Notes: generated from the sequence alone by a model not told the origin. DNA of 64,000 bases from AP-15 sp963812675 (GCA_963812675.1 CAWEWR010000023.1:124001-188000), one strand, 5' to 3'; positions 17,369-25,894 are shown, counted from the stretch's first letter. Made by a program: numbers and translations.

Positions 17369-17383
17369 TTAACCTTAAGTTTA
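17369..17383 (+). promoter_or_regulatory. Candidate CtrA-like box in the divergent AT-rich spacer
   Basis: TTAA-CCTTAAG-TTTA has the TTAA-N7-TTWA spacing of CtrA sites, like the element ahead of the histidine kinase. It lies in an AT-rich spacer that must carry promoters for the MFS gene and the diiron-type gene. Tentative. Confidence 0.28.
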
Positions 17384-17468
17384 CGTATCGGCCATAGGGT
17401 CGGGATCGGTGCCGGGGCTGAGCTCGGCTGCGGCGTGTGACCGTAACCGCTTCACCAGGGATACTGCC

Positions 17469-18359
17469 GTGAGAGATGACGATCCGACTGGCCGAGAATC
17501 GAGACAATATGAACCGACACTCTCTGCGATCGAGGATCTGCCAAACGCCTTGACCGCGATGCTCGGTGAACACCGCGCGTCGCGGATGCCGTTTTTTTCA
17601 CGCCTGGCCGGCCTGCCTCCCGCGCTGGCGAGCGACCCGGGGCTCTTGGGCCAGATCCACCTGATCTACCAGTCGGCCATGCACGCGACCCGCGCGGCGG
17701 TCTACTATCTTCCGCATCTCGACCGCCCCGCATTGCGCAAGCGCAAGCTCCAGATACTCATCGACGATGACGGGCTCGCCGATGGCGATACCCATCACTA
17801 CCAGCTCACCAGAGCGTTTCGCAGCATAGGCGCAGAACGCCTGCTAGACGACGAGGAGTTCGGGGAACTCGGTGAGCTTTGCCACTATCTCGAAGCCGAA
17901 ACGGCCGATTTTGTTCGGTTGGCCCCTAAGCTCTACGCCCGGTCGCTCGGCGCGTGGTGCGCAGTGGAGATGCTGTCGATCGACTGGATGCGGGCGCTCG
18001 CCGATGCCCTGTCGAACCATTTCCCGCATTTCAGGCACGAACCCTATTTCGAGGAGTGCTTCTCACAACGCGTCGAGGAACGCCATGCCGCCGAGGCACT
18101 CGAAATGACGCAGATGGTTCTGCGGGCGCGCCCCGAACTGCTCGACGAGACATTGCGCGACGCGCGGATGATCGCCGAGGCGCTCGACGGAGTGTGGGCG
18201 CATTTGGACAGGGTTGTCCGGGACGCTCAGGCGGCAATCGTGCCGGACGGGAGCACCAGAGTCCGACGCCAGCCCGGCACCCGCGATCCCGCGCGGCCTA
18301 CAGCCGAGGACGCCGCATCGCTGCCGGTGACCGGCGCGCAACTCAACGAGTTGTGCTGA
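17469..18359 (+). CDS. Heme-oxygenase-like diiron (HDO) family / iron-containing redox protein
   Basis: A 296-residue helical protein of the TenA/PqqC-like heme-oxygenase fold class. The segment LIDDDGLADGDTHHYQLTRA corresponds to the conserved acidic-then-His helix of iron-containing redox enzymes, AWCAVEMLSIDWMRAL to the middle Glu helix, and QRVEERHAAEALEM to the Glu/His of the last metal helix. Such enzymes use a transient diiron site for oxygenation, desaturation or bond cleavage; substrates vary widely and none can be named here. The GTG chosen follows CCAGGGATACTGCC; another GTG 20 codons upstream is possible. The tail after about residue 265 is Arg/Pro/Ala-rich and disordered-looking. 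Confidence 0.65.
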   Translation: MRDDDPTGRESRQYEPTLSAIEDLPNALTAMLGEHRASRMPFFSRLAGLPPALASDPGLLGQIHLIYQSAMHATRAAVYYLPHLDRPALRKRKLQILIDDDGLADGDTHHYQLTRAFRSIGAERLLDDEEFGELGELCHYLEAETADFVRLAPKLYARSLGAWCAVEMLSIDWMRALADALSNHFPHFRHEPYFEECFSQRVEERHAAEALEMTQMVLRARPELLDETLRDARMIAEALDGVWAHLDRVVRDAQAAIVPDGSTRVRRQPGTRDPARPTAEDAASLPVTGAQLNELC

Positions 18360-18368
18360 AACCCGCAA

Positions 18369-19322
18369 CTACAGTCGTGATATCACCTGGTCCTGAAACC
18401 AGCGCATTTCGGCTATGGAAGCATCAGGATCGGAGCGCTCGAAATCGATATCGATGGCGCCGACCCCGAGATCGCGCAAGGCGTGCAAGTCGGCGATGAT
18501 GTCGGTGGTGCCGCCTGAAAATAGCCGCCGCTCGCCGTTGGAAGCTTTTGCCGGCACTGCTTCGCCGTACCGCTTGACGCGGTAGGTCAGGGCGACGCTC
18601 GCCGGGTCGCGTCCGGCTTCGGCGGTCAACTGGCGCAGCCGGGCGATCCCGGCACGATACCGCGGCAGCGTGTCGAGAAGATGCCTGCTGTTGCTGCCGA
18701 TCGGATACCAGGCGTCGCCGAACCGCGCGGCGCGGCGCAGCGACGGTCCGCTTTCGCCGCCAACCCAGATCGGCGGATGCGGCTTTTGCACCGGCTTGGG
18801 CTCGAAGTAGATCCCGTCGTATTTGACCCAGTTCCCCTCGAAATGCGGCGCCTCCTCGGTCCACAAGCTGCGGAATGCGCTCAGATATTCGTCCGTCACC
18901 CGGCCGCGCGCGGCAAAAGGCGGACCCACGACCGCATCGAATTCCGCCTGCAGCCAACCGGCGCCGATTCCGACGACCAGCCGCCCACCGGAGAGGACAT
19001 CGATCGTCGACAGCATCTTGGCGGCGAGCACGGCCGGCCGGTGCGGTACGACCATTACCGCCAGCACGAGGCGGATGCGGGTGGTCTTGGCGGCGATGAA
19101 GGCCGCTGCGGTCAGCTGCTCGTGCCTGCGTTCCGGGCCCTCCCCGAAGAATTCGCCGCTCTCGGAATAAGGGTACCCCGGCACTCGCAGGTTCGGCAGC
19201 ACGACATGGTCGGTCAATGTCAAATAGTCATAGCCCAGCGCCTCACCCTGCTGCGCGATCCGGGTCATGCTCTCGGGGGACGACAACGGACCACTGATCG
19301 GCAGATTGAACCCGATCTGCAT
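18369..19322 (-). CDS. LLM class (luciferase-like, probably F420- or flavin-dependent) oxidoreductase
   Basis: A 317-residue TIM-barrel oxidoreductase of the bacterial luciferase superfamily. Typical text includes the N-terminal MQIGFNLPISGPLS, GYDYLTLTDHVVLP, RIRLVLAVMVVPHRPAV and LSGGRLVVGIGAGWLQAEFD, then PKPVQKPHPPIWVGGES, all shared with the family group often annotated as F420-dependent (TIGR03619 type). Cofactor choice cannot be decided from sequence. A strong AGGAGGAAGAG site precedes the ATG. The gene is divergent from the selenium locus with 53 bases between starts and converges on the diiron-type gene. Confidence 0.88.
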   Translation of the reverse strand: MQIGFNLPISGPLSSPESMTRIAQQGEALGYDYLTLTDHVVLPNLRVPGYPYSESGEFFGEGPERRHEQLTAAAFIAAKTTRIRLVLAVMVVPHRPAVLAAKMLSTIDVLSGGRLVVGIGAGWLQAEFDAVVGPPFAARGRVTDEYLSAFRSLWTEEAPHFEGNWVKYDGIYFEPKPVQKPHPPIWVGGESGPSLRRAARFGDAWYPIGSNSRHLLDTLPRYRAGIARLRQLTAEAGRDPASVALTYRVKRYGEAVPAKASNGERRLFSGGTTDIIADLHALRDLGVGAIDIDFERSDPDASIAEMRWFQDQVISRL

Positions 19323-19375
19323 CTCTTCCTCCTGACGACTGGAGTAGCCGACGGCACTTGGGCATAGTTGCGACG

Positions 19376-21595
19376 ATGCAGCAACATGTCGCTATTACCC
19401 AGGATCTCGTTCTCGTTGGCGGCGGCCATGCCCACGTGCATGTGCTGAAGAGCTTCGGCATGCGGCCGGTGCCCGGGGTACGCGTCACGCTCGTTACCCG
19501 CGACGTGGAGACACCCTATTCGGGCATGCTGCCGGGCTATGTCGCCGGGCACTATTCGCTCGACGAATGCCACATCGATCTCGGCCGGCTCGCACGGTTT
19601 GTCGGCGCGCGGTTGATCCGCGACGAAGCGATCGGGCTCGACCGGGCCGATTGCGCATTGTTGTGCGATGCCCATCCGCCGATCCGATACGATATCCTGT
19701 CGATTGATATCGGCTCGGCGCCGCGCTCCGACGATGTTCCGGGTGCCGCCGAGCACGCGATCGCGGTCAAGCCGATCGACCGGTTCGCGGCGCGCTGGGA
19801 GGCATTGCTGGCGCGGGCGAGCTCGATGCCGCGGCTGCGCCTCGCGGTGGTCGGCGGTGGCGCCGGCGGGGTCGAGCTCGCGCTTTCGGCACAGCACCGC
19901 CTGGCCGGACTGAAGGGCGATGCGGTCGAGGTAACCCTGGTCACCCGGGAGGTGTTGCTGCCGTCGCACAATGCCTCGGTCCGCTTGCTCTTCGAACGAA
20001 TCCTCGCCGATCACCGGGTGACCGTGCACGCCGGCAGCGCCGTCATGCGTGTCGCGCCGGGTGTTCTGCTTTGCGCCGATGGCAAGCAGGTCGAATTCGA
20101 CGAGGCGCTGTGGGTGACCCAGGCCGGTGCCGCGCCCTGGCTCGCTGACACCGGCCTGCCGCTGACGCCGGAAGGCTTCATCGCGGTCGACGACAGGCTG
20201 CGCTCGCCGGGAGACTTTAGGATCTTCGCGGCCGGCGACGTCGCGACGATGCTCGCCCATCCGCGCGAGAAGGCGGGTGTTTACGCCGTCCGGCAGGGTC
20301 CGCCGCTCGCCGCCAATCTGAGCCGCGCGCTCGCCGGGCGGCGGCTACGACGGGTCGTGCCGCAAAAGCGCGCGCTGGCGCTGATCGGCACCGGGGACGC
20401 GCAGGCCGTAGCCTCGCGCGGGCCGCTTGTGGCGTATGGCCCGCGGCTGTGGCAGCTGAAGGATTGGATTGATCGCCGCTGGATGCGGCGCTATCGCGAA
20501 TTGCCGGAAATGCAGCCCGAGCCGGGAGAAGACCCGATGCGCTGCGGCGGTTGCGCGGCGAAGGTCCCGGCGGCGGTGCTCAGCCGGGTCATGGGGCGTC
20601 TCTCCCCAGCGACGAGCGGCGCGGTCATGATCGGTCTCGACAGCCCGGACGATGCGGCGCTGATCTCGTTCCCCGGCGCGCCGCCGCTGCTGCAGACCGT
20701 CGATTTCTTTCGGGCGATGGTCGACGACCCGTATCTGTTCGGCCGGATCGCTGCGACCCATGCACTCGGCGACATCTACGCGATGGGAGGAACGCCGGAG
20801 AGCGCGCTGGCGATCGCCACCCTGCCGCCGGCACGCCCGCCGATCGTCGAACACGACCTATTTCACATGCTGCGCGGTGGTCTCGACGTGCTCGAGCCGG
20901 CGGGCGCCGTGCTGATCGGCGGGCACAGTGCCGAGGGGGCCGAACTCGCCCTCGGATTTGCCGTGACCGGGCGACCGCGGCCGGGAAAGCTGCTGCGCAA
21001 GGCCGGGCTGCGTGCCGGCGACGGGCTGGTCTTGACGAAGCCGCTCGGCACCGGCGTGATTCTGGCGGCGGCGGCGCGCGGGCTGGTCTCGTCGCGTCTG
21101 GTCGAGGCCGCGATCGCGACTATGATGCAGTCGGCGGCTTCGGCGGCCGCTTGCCTCTTACAGTATCGGACCAGCGCCTGCACCGACGTGACCGGCTTCG
21201 GGCTCCTCGGCCATCTCCTCGAAATGCTGCGTGCCTCGGGAATGGACGCGGTTCTCGATCCGGAGGCGATCCCGGCTCTTGACGGCGCGCTGCCGCTGCT
21301 CGGCGGCGGGGTCACCAGCTCGCTGCACGCCGACAACATTGCTGCGCTGGCGGCTCTCGACCCCGCGGCTCAGCTTCATCAGACAGCCCCGCTGCTGATA
21401 GACCCGCAAACCGCCGGCGGGCTGCTGGCCGGCGTCCCGGCCGATCGCGCTGCAGCGTGCGTCGCCGAATTGCGCAGATGTGGCTATCGGGCGGCGTTGA
21501 TTGGTCGTGTCGCAGGTCTGAGCGGCAGCGGGCCGCGAGTCCGTTTCGAGGCAGGCGCCGCGCAGTCGATCCCCGATTTGGTTGCCGCGAAATGA
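19376..21595 (+). CDS. selD: NDH-SelD fusion: FAD pyridine-nucleotide-disulfide-type domain plus selenophosphate synthetase
   Basis: A 739-residue two-domain protein. Residues about 1-370 are an NADH dehydrogenase-like flavoprotein (LVLVGGGHAHVHVLKSFG, LAVVGGGAGGVELALS and IFAAGDVATM). Residues about 385-739 are selenide, water dikinase: MRCGGCAAKV (Cys390/Cys393 and Lys396 are the nucleophile region), LDSPDDAAL, IYAMGGTPESALAIATLP, LIGGHSAEGAELALGFAVTG and DVTGFGLLGHL. It makes selenophosphate from selenide and ATP; the flavin half may supply reduced selenium or sense redox state. The enzyme has Cys rather than Sec. TTG six codons upstream is open, but the ATG places the dinucleotide motif correctly. 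The stop overlaps the selA start (ATGA), starting the selD-selA-selB operon. Confidence 0.93.
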   Translation: MQQHVAITQDLVLVGGGHAHVHVLKSFGMRPVPGVRVTLVTRDVETPYSGMLPGYVAGHYSLDECHIDLGRLARFVGARLIRDEAIGLDRADCALLCDAHPPIRYDILSIDIGSAPRSDDVPGAAEHAIAVKPIDRFAARWEALLARASSMPRLRLAVVGGGAGGVELALSAQHRLAGLKGDAVEVTLVTREVLLPSHNASVRLLFERILADHRVTVHAGSAVMRVAPGVLLCADGKQVEFDEALWVTQAGAAPWLADTGLPLTPEGFIAVDDRLRSPGDFRIFAAGDVATMLAHPREKAGVYAVRQGPPLAANLSRALAGRRLRRVVPQKRALALIGTGDAQAVASRGPLVAYGPRLWQLKDWIDRRWMRRYRELPEMQPEPGEDPMRCGGCAAKVPAAVLSRVMGRLSPATSGAVMIGLDSPDDAALISFPGAPPLLQTVDFFRAMVDDPYLFGRIAATHALGDIYAMGGTPESALAIATLPPARPPIVEHDLFHMLRGGLDVLEPAGAVLIGGHSAEGAELALGFAVTGRPRPGKLLRKAGLRAGDGLVLTKPLGTGVILAAAARGLVSSRLVEAAIATMMQSAASAAACLLQYRTSACTDVTGFGLLGHLLEMLRASGMDAVLDPEAIPALDGALPLLGGGVTSSLHADNIAALAALDPAAQLHQTAPLLIDPQTAGGLLAGVPADRAAACVAELRRCGYRAALIGRVAGLSGSGPRVRFEAGAAQSIPDLVAAK

Positions 21596-23097
21596 CCACG
21601 GAGGAGCGCCGCGGCAGATTGGGGCTGCCGGGGGTCGACCGGGTGCTGCGGTCCGAGACGGCAGTCGCGATGATCACCCGATATGGGCGGCCACTCGTTG
21701 TCGATGCGGTCAGGACGGCGCTGGCGGCGCGGCGCCGGTGCAATGCCCCTGCCTCCGTAGAGGCCATTCTCGAGGAGAGCGCCGCTTCGCTCGCGCGCGA
21801 TATGCAGTCTTCGCAGCGCCGAGTGTTCAATCTGACCGGCACCGTCCTGCACACCAATCTCGGCCGCGCGCCCTTGCCCGAGGAGGCGATTGCCGCGACA
21901 GTCGAAGCGATGCGCGATCCAACGACGCTCGAATACGATATCGAGACCGGCAAGCGCGGCGAGCGCGACAACCATGTTGCGGGTTGGCTGACCCGCCTGA
22001 CCGGAGCGGAGGCCGCGCTCGCGGTTAACAACAATGCCGGCGCCTTGGTGCTGGCGTTGAACACGCTGGCCGAAGGCCGCGAGACGGTCGTCTCGCGCGG
22101 CGAGCTGATCGAGATCGGCGGCTCGTTTCGCCTGCCTGACATCATGGCGCGGGCCGGTACGCGACTGCGCGAGGTCGGCACGACGAACCGCACGCATCTC
22201 GCCGATTATGCCGCGGCGATCGGCGCACAGACTGGCCTCGTTTTGAAGGTGCACACCAGCAATTACGCCATCCACGGCTTCACCGCGGCGGCGGCGACGG
22301 CGAAGCTCGCCGCTCTCGCCCGCGATCATGCGATCCCGTTTGTCGAGGATCTCGGCAGCGGTTCGCTCGTCGACTTTGCGCATTGGAGGCTGCCTCACGA
22401 ACCGACTGTAGCGGAGGTGCTGGCGCGGGGCGCCGACCTCGTTATGTTCAGCGGCGACAAGCTGCTGGGCGGCCCGCAGGCGGGGCTCGTCGTCGGCCGC
22501 GCCGAGCTGATCCGGAGGCTCGCGCGCAATCCGCTGAAACGGGCGCTGCGCCTCGACAAGATCCGGCTCGCGGCGCTCGAGGCCGTGCTGCGGCTCTACG
22601 CCGACCCCGATCGGCTGGCCGAGCGCCTCCCGACGCTGCGCCTGCTTGCCCGGCCGACGGAGCAGATCCGGGCGCTCGGAGAGAGACTGCTCCCCACCAT
22701 CGAGCGCGCTTTCCGCGGCATTGCAGAGGTCGCTCTGATCGAAACGAAGAGCCAAATCGGCAGCGGTGCGCTGCCGATTTCGCTTCTGCCGAGCGCCGCG
22801 CTGACCTTCCGGCCTCTGGCGGCTCGTCCCGGCAGCGCGGTCGAGGCACTGGCGCGCGACTTGCGGAGACTGCCGATCCCGGTCATCGGCCGCATCGAGG
22901 CGGGCCGCGTTGTTCTCGATCTGCGCTGTCTCGAAGACGAGGCGGCGTTTATCGCCCAGCTCGCTTGCTTTTGCCGTCACCCCCGCGGAAGCGGGGGTCC
23001 AGGGCCGGCCACCGGGGCCCTCCAACCCCTGGATTCCCGCTTTCGCGGGAACGACGATGAACGGCCGGACCCAGGCTCGGCTGAGCCAGACCCATGA
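21592..23097 (+). CDS. selA: L-seryl-tRNA(Sec) selenium transferase with a repeat-encoded C-terminal tail
   Basis: PLP enzyme that converts Ser-tRNA(Sec) to Sec-tRNA(Sec). The 501-residue product has the expected FNLTGTVLHTNLGRAPLPEE, AALAVNNNAGALVLAL, FVEDLGSGSLVDF and MFSGDKLLGGPQAGLVVGR with the PLP lysine near residue 290. Homology-like text stops near residue 461 (AFIAQLACFC). The last 40 or so residues, with SRFRGNDDE inside them, are a translated palindromic repeat and not part of the family. The element evidently inserted at the 3' end and the ribosome now reads through it. The TGA still overlaps the selB start, so coupling to selB has been kept. Confidence 0.93.
   Translation: MTTEERRGRLGLPGVDRVLRSETAVAMITRYGRPLVVDAVRTALAARRRCNAPASVEAILEESAASLARDMQSSQRRVFNLTGTVLHTNLGRAPLPEEAIAATVEAMRDPTTLEYDIETGKRGERDNHVAGWLTRLTGAEAALAVNNNAGALVLALNTLAEGRETVVSRGELIEIGGSFRLPDIMARAGTRLREVGTTNRTHLADYAAAIGAQTGLVLKVHTSNYAIHGFTAAAATAKLAALARDHAIPFVEDLGSGSLVDFAHWRLPHEPTVAEVLARGADLVMFSGDKLLGGPQAGLVVGRAELIRRLARNPLKRALRLDKIRLAALEAVLRLYADPDRLAERLPTLRLLARPTEQIRALGERLLPTIERAFRGIAEVALIETKSQIGSGALPISLLPSAALTFRPLAARPGSAVEALARDLRRLPIPVIGRIEAGRVVLDLRCLEDEAAFIAQLACFCRHPRGSGGPGPATGALQPLDSRFRGNDDERPDPGSAEPDP
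22976..23055. repeat. GTCACCCCCGCGGAAGCGGG palindromic repeat inside selA
   Basis: The left arm GTCACCCCCGCGGAAGCGGG and the right arm CCCGCTTTCGCGGGAACGAC form a long imperfect hairpin separated by a GC-rich middle. This is the widespread proteobacterial repeat that, when translated, gives SRFRGNDD. Here it is within an open reading frame rather than between genes. Confidence 0.8.
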
Positions 23098-25019
23098 TCC
23101 TGGCGACGGCCGGTCACATCGATCATGGCAAGACCGCGCTGATCCGCGCACTGACCGGGGTCGATGCCGACCGCTTGCCTGAGGAGAAGCGGCGCGGGCT
23201 GACGATCGATTTGGGCTTCGCCTATGCCAGCTTGCCCGACGGCACCGAGCTCGGCTTCGTCGATGTTCCCGGCCATGAGCGCTTTCTGCCCAACATGCTG
23301 GCCGGCGTGCTGTCGATCGACCGGGTATTGCTGGTCGTCGCCGCCGATGACGGGCCGCGCCCGCAGACCTTCGAACACCTCGATATATTGGAGCTGATCG
23401 GGATCCATGAGATCACGGGGGTCGTCACCAAGACCGATCGGGTCGAGCGCGGCCGGACCGACGCGGCGGCCGCGGAAACGGCCGCGCTGCTGGTCGCGGC
23501 GGGCTTTCAGAAACCCACGATTTTCCCCGTGTCGAGCCGGACCGGCGAGGGAATTCCCGCTCTCGCCGGACATCTGCAAAAAAGCGCGCAGGCCGCTGCC
23601 CGCAACCGTGCGTTGGCGGCCTCATCGGGTCTGTTCCGGATGCCGATTGACCGGGCCTTCACGCTACCCGGGATCGGGCTCGTCGTCACCGGCACGATCG
23701 CCGCCGGTACGGTGGCGCCGGGCGATCGGCTCGTGCTCAGCCCGCGGGGCACACCCGTGCGGGTCCGTGGATTGCACGGACACAACCGTCCCATAGAGGC
23801 CGCCGCTACCGGCGATCGCTGCGCGATCAATGTCGCCGCCTCGTTTGCGGAGGGCCGCGAGCCGCGCCGTGGGGACTGGATCCTCGCGGCCGAGCGGCAC
23901 GCGCCGACGACGCGGCTCGACCTCTCATTGCGCGTCTCGCGTTACGCCGAAGCTCCGCTGCGCGACGGGCTGCCGGTCCATCTGCACCTCGGCACGACAG
24001 ACACCGTCGGTCGCGCCGCGGTGCTCGGGTCGCGGGAGATCGCCCCGGGCGAGAGCGGTTTCGTGCAACTGGACCTCGAGTACCCGGTCGGTGCACTGTG
24101 CGGCGACCGTGCCGTCTTGCGCGACCACGCCGCCCGGCGCACCCTGGCGGGCGGCCGCGTCGTCGATCCGTTTGCGCCGCGTCGAGGGCGCCGGCAACCG
24201 GCGCGGCTCACGGCGCTCGCAGCGCTCGCCGCGCCAGACCCGGCGCAAGCGCTGGCTCGCCTGCTCGCGGTGGAAGGGGTGGTCGATCTGGCGCAGTTTG
24301 CGTTAGCGCGCAACTTGGCGCCGAGCGAACTCGATCGTCTGGTCGAAGCGGGCAAATTTCTGCATGTCGGACCGGCGCGCGCTCCAGTCGCGGTGACCTC
24401 AGAGCGATTGGCCGCGTTGGGCGACAAGATCGTCGACATGCTCGGCGCCTGGCATCGGGTGCAGCCCGACGCACTGGGGCCGAGCCGGCCGGTCTTGGTC
24501 ATGCAATTGCGCGCAGCGGCTCCCGAGGTCGCGCTCGACGCGGCGCTCGCCGAGCTCGCCGCCGCGGGCCGCGTCGTGCGCCAGGGGCCGATATGGCGCT
24601 TGCCCGAGCACCAGCCTCGGCTGACCCGGTCTGATGAGCGGCTCTGGGAGCGTTTTCGCCCGCTGCTCGCCGCCGAAGATCTCCGGGCGCCGCGAATTCG
24701 TGAGTTGGCCGCCGCGCTCGGGCTACAGCCCGAGGCGGTGGAGCGCTTTCTCAGCCGCGCCGAGCGGCTGGGCCGGGTCGCCCGGGTCGCCGACAACCGT
24801 TTCTTTCTGCCCGAAACCCTGGCGCGTCTGGCGGAAATCGCGCGCGAGCTCGCCGACAGCTCGCCCGAGGGCACATTCACCGCAGCGGCCTTCAAGGACC
24901 GTTGCGGGATCGGCCGCAATGTGACGATCCAGATCCTCGAATACCTCGATAAGATGGGGGTAACCCGACGGATCGGGGATACGCGCATCGTGCTGCACGG
25001 CAGCGAGGTATTCGCCTGA
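23094..25019 (+). CDS. selB: Selenocysteine-specific translation elongation factor
   Basis: A 641-residue GTPase that carries Sec-tRNA(Sec) to UGA codons marked by a SECIS hairpin. The G domain begins at the N-terminus with ATAGHIDHGKTALIRALTG, RGLTIDLGFAY (switch I), FVDVPGHERFLPNML and VVTKTDRV (NKxD variant, TKTD). Domains II and III follow, and the C-terminal third holds the winged-helix repeats that bind the SECIS, ending with FKDRCGIGRNVTIQILEYLD and VTRRIGDTRIV. Length is normal for bacterial SelB. The ATG overlaps the selA stop. The tRNA-Sec gene lies 60 bases downstream, so all four sel genes sit together. Confidence 0.95.
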   Translation: MILATAGHIDHGKTALIRALTGVDADRLPEEKRRGLTIDLGFAYASLPDGTELGFVDVPGHERFLPNMLAGVLSIDRVLLVVAADDGPRPQTFEHLDILELIGIHEITGVVTKTDRVERGRTDAAAAETAALLVAAGFQKPTIFPVSSRTGEGIPALAGHLQKSAQAAARNRALAASSGLFRMPIDRAFTLPGIGLVVTGTIAAGTVAPGDRLVLSPRGTPVRVRGLHGHNRPIEAAATGDRCAINVAASFAEGREPRRGDWILAAERHAPTTRLDLSLRVSRYAEAPLRDGLPVHLHLGTTDTVGRAAVLGSREIAPGESGFVQLDLEYPVGALCGDRAVLRDHAARRTLAGGRVVDPFAPRRGRRQPARLTALAALAAPDPAQALARLLAVEGVVDLAQFALARNLAPSELDRLVEAGKFLHVGPARAPVAVTSERLAALGDKIVDMLGAWHRVQPDALGPSRPVLVMQLRAAAPEVALDAALAELAAAGRVVRQGPIWRLPEHQPRLTRSDERLWERFRPLLAAEDLRAPRIRELAAALGLQPEAVERFLSRAERLGRVARVADNRFFLPETLARLAEIARELADSSPEGTFTAAAFKDRCGIGRNVTIQILEYLDKMGVTRRIGDTRIVLHGSEVFA

Positions 25020-25079
25020 CCAGAAGAGGCGGGCGTTTCGACCTTTGATCGAGCGCGAAGAACCTGCAATATCAATCTC

Positions 25080-25173
25080 GGAAGAGCATCGGGTCCGGTG
25101 ACTCGCGCGGGCTTCAAACCCGTTGGAGGGCGCCAGGCGTCCTCGGTAGGTTCAACTCCTGCCTCTTCCGCCA
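25080..25173 (+). tRNA. selC: tRNA-Sec (anticodon TCA), acceptor/T arm one pair short
   Basis: A selenocysteine tRNA with encoded CCA. Acceptor strands GGAAGAG and CTCTTCC pair over seven bases; the six-pair D stem is CGGGTC/GACTCG with loop CGGT; the anticodon loop is CTTCAAA (UCA); the long variable arm pairs GAGGGCGC with GCGTCCTC; the T stem is GTAGG/CCTGC with loop TTCAACT. The bacterial norm is 8+5 pairs in the acceptor plus T stack. Here the 5' strand still has its eighth base (C), but the 3' strand lacks the partner G, giving 12 pairs (7+5). This may be real or a missing base in the assembly. Its place after selB fixes the identity. Confidence 0.93.
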
Positions 25174-25237
25174 TCCGGTTGCGTGCGGCGCCGGTTATCG
25201 TCAGAGTGGGCACCCATAGTTGAGCAGGGCGCGCCTG

Positions 25238-25894
25238 ATGGCTGATTTCACGATCTATCTGGGAAACAAGAACTACTCGTCCTGGTCGCTGCGGCCGTGG
25301 CTCGTTCTCAAGCAGACCGGGGTAGCGTTCGACGAAATCGTCATTCCGCTCTACGAGCCGACGAGCAAGGCGACGATCATGAAATATTCGCCGTCGGGAA
25401 CCGTGCCGGCCCTGCGGCATGGCGAGCTCGTCGTCTGGGACAGCCTGGCGATCTGCGAGTACCTGGCGGAGTCGTTCCCGACGTTTCAGCTGTGGCCGCG
25501 GGATCCGGATGCGCGGGCAGTGGCCCGCTCGGTTTGCGCCGAACTGCATTCGGGTTTTCAGGCTCTGCGCGCCCATCTGCCGACGAACGTGCGTTCGAGC
25601 TTCCCCAATCGCGGCGTCACCCCGGAGGTTCAGGCGGAAGTCAACCGCGTCATGTCGATTTGGCGCGACTGCCGCAAACGCTTTGGCGAAGGCAAAGGCG
25701 ATTTCCTGTTCGGTCATTTCAGCATCGCCGATGCGACCTACGCCCCGGTGGTGACCCGGTTCCGGACCTACAAGATCGAACTCGAGCGCGACGCGGACAC
25801 CTATTGCGAGACGATCATGGCGCTTCCGACAATGCAGGAATGGATCGCCGCCGCCCGCAACGAGCCGATGATCGTCGACAAATACGAGTTTTAA
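25238..25894 (+). CDS. Glutathione S-transferase family protein
   Basis: A 218-residue cytoplasmic GST. The N-terminal thioredoxin-like half reads FTIYLGNKNYSSWSLRPWLV (the SSWS stretch places a Ser where glutathione is activated), continues with KYSPSGTVPALRHG, the cis-Pro site, and WDSLAICEYLAE, the glutathione gamma-Glu site. The C-terminal helical half ends with FLFGHFSIADATYAPVV. This pattern is that of the YfcG-unlike, SSWSL group common in alphaproteobacteria. The ATG six codons into the open frame is preferred over the upstream TTG because it begins the first beta-strand. Confidence 0.9.
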   Translation: MADFTIYLGNKNYSSWSLRPWLVLKQTGVAFDEIVIPLYEPTSKATIMKYSPSGTVPALRHGELVVWDSLAICEYLAESFPTFQLWPRDPDARAVARSVCAELHSGFQALRAHLPTNVRSSFPNRGVTPEVQAEVNRVMSIWRDCRKRFGEGKGDFLFGHFSIADATYAPVVTRFRTYKIELERDADTYCETIMALPTMQEWIAAARNEPMIVDKYEF

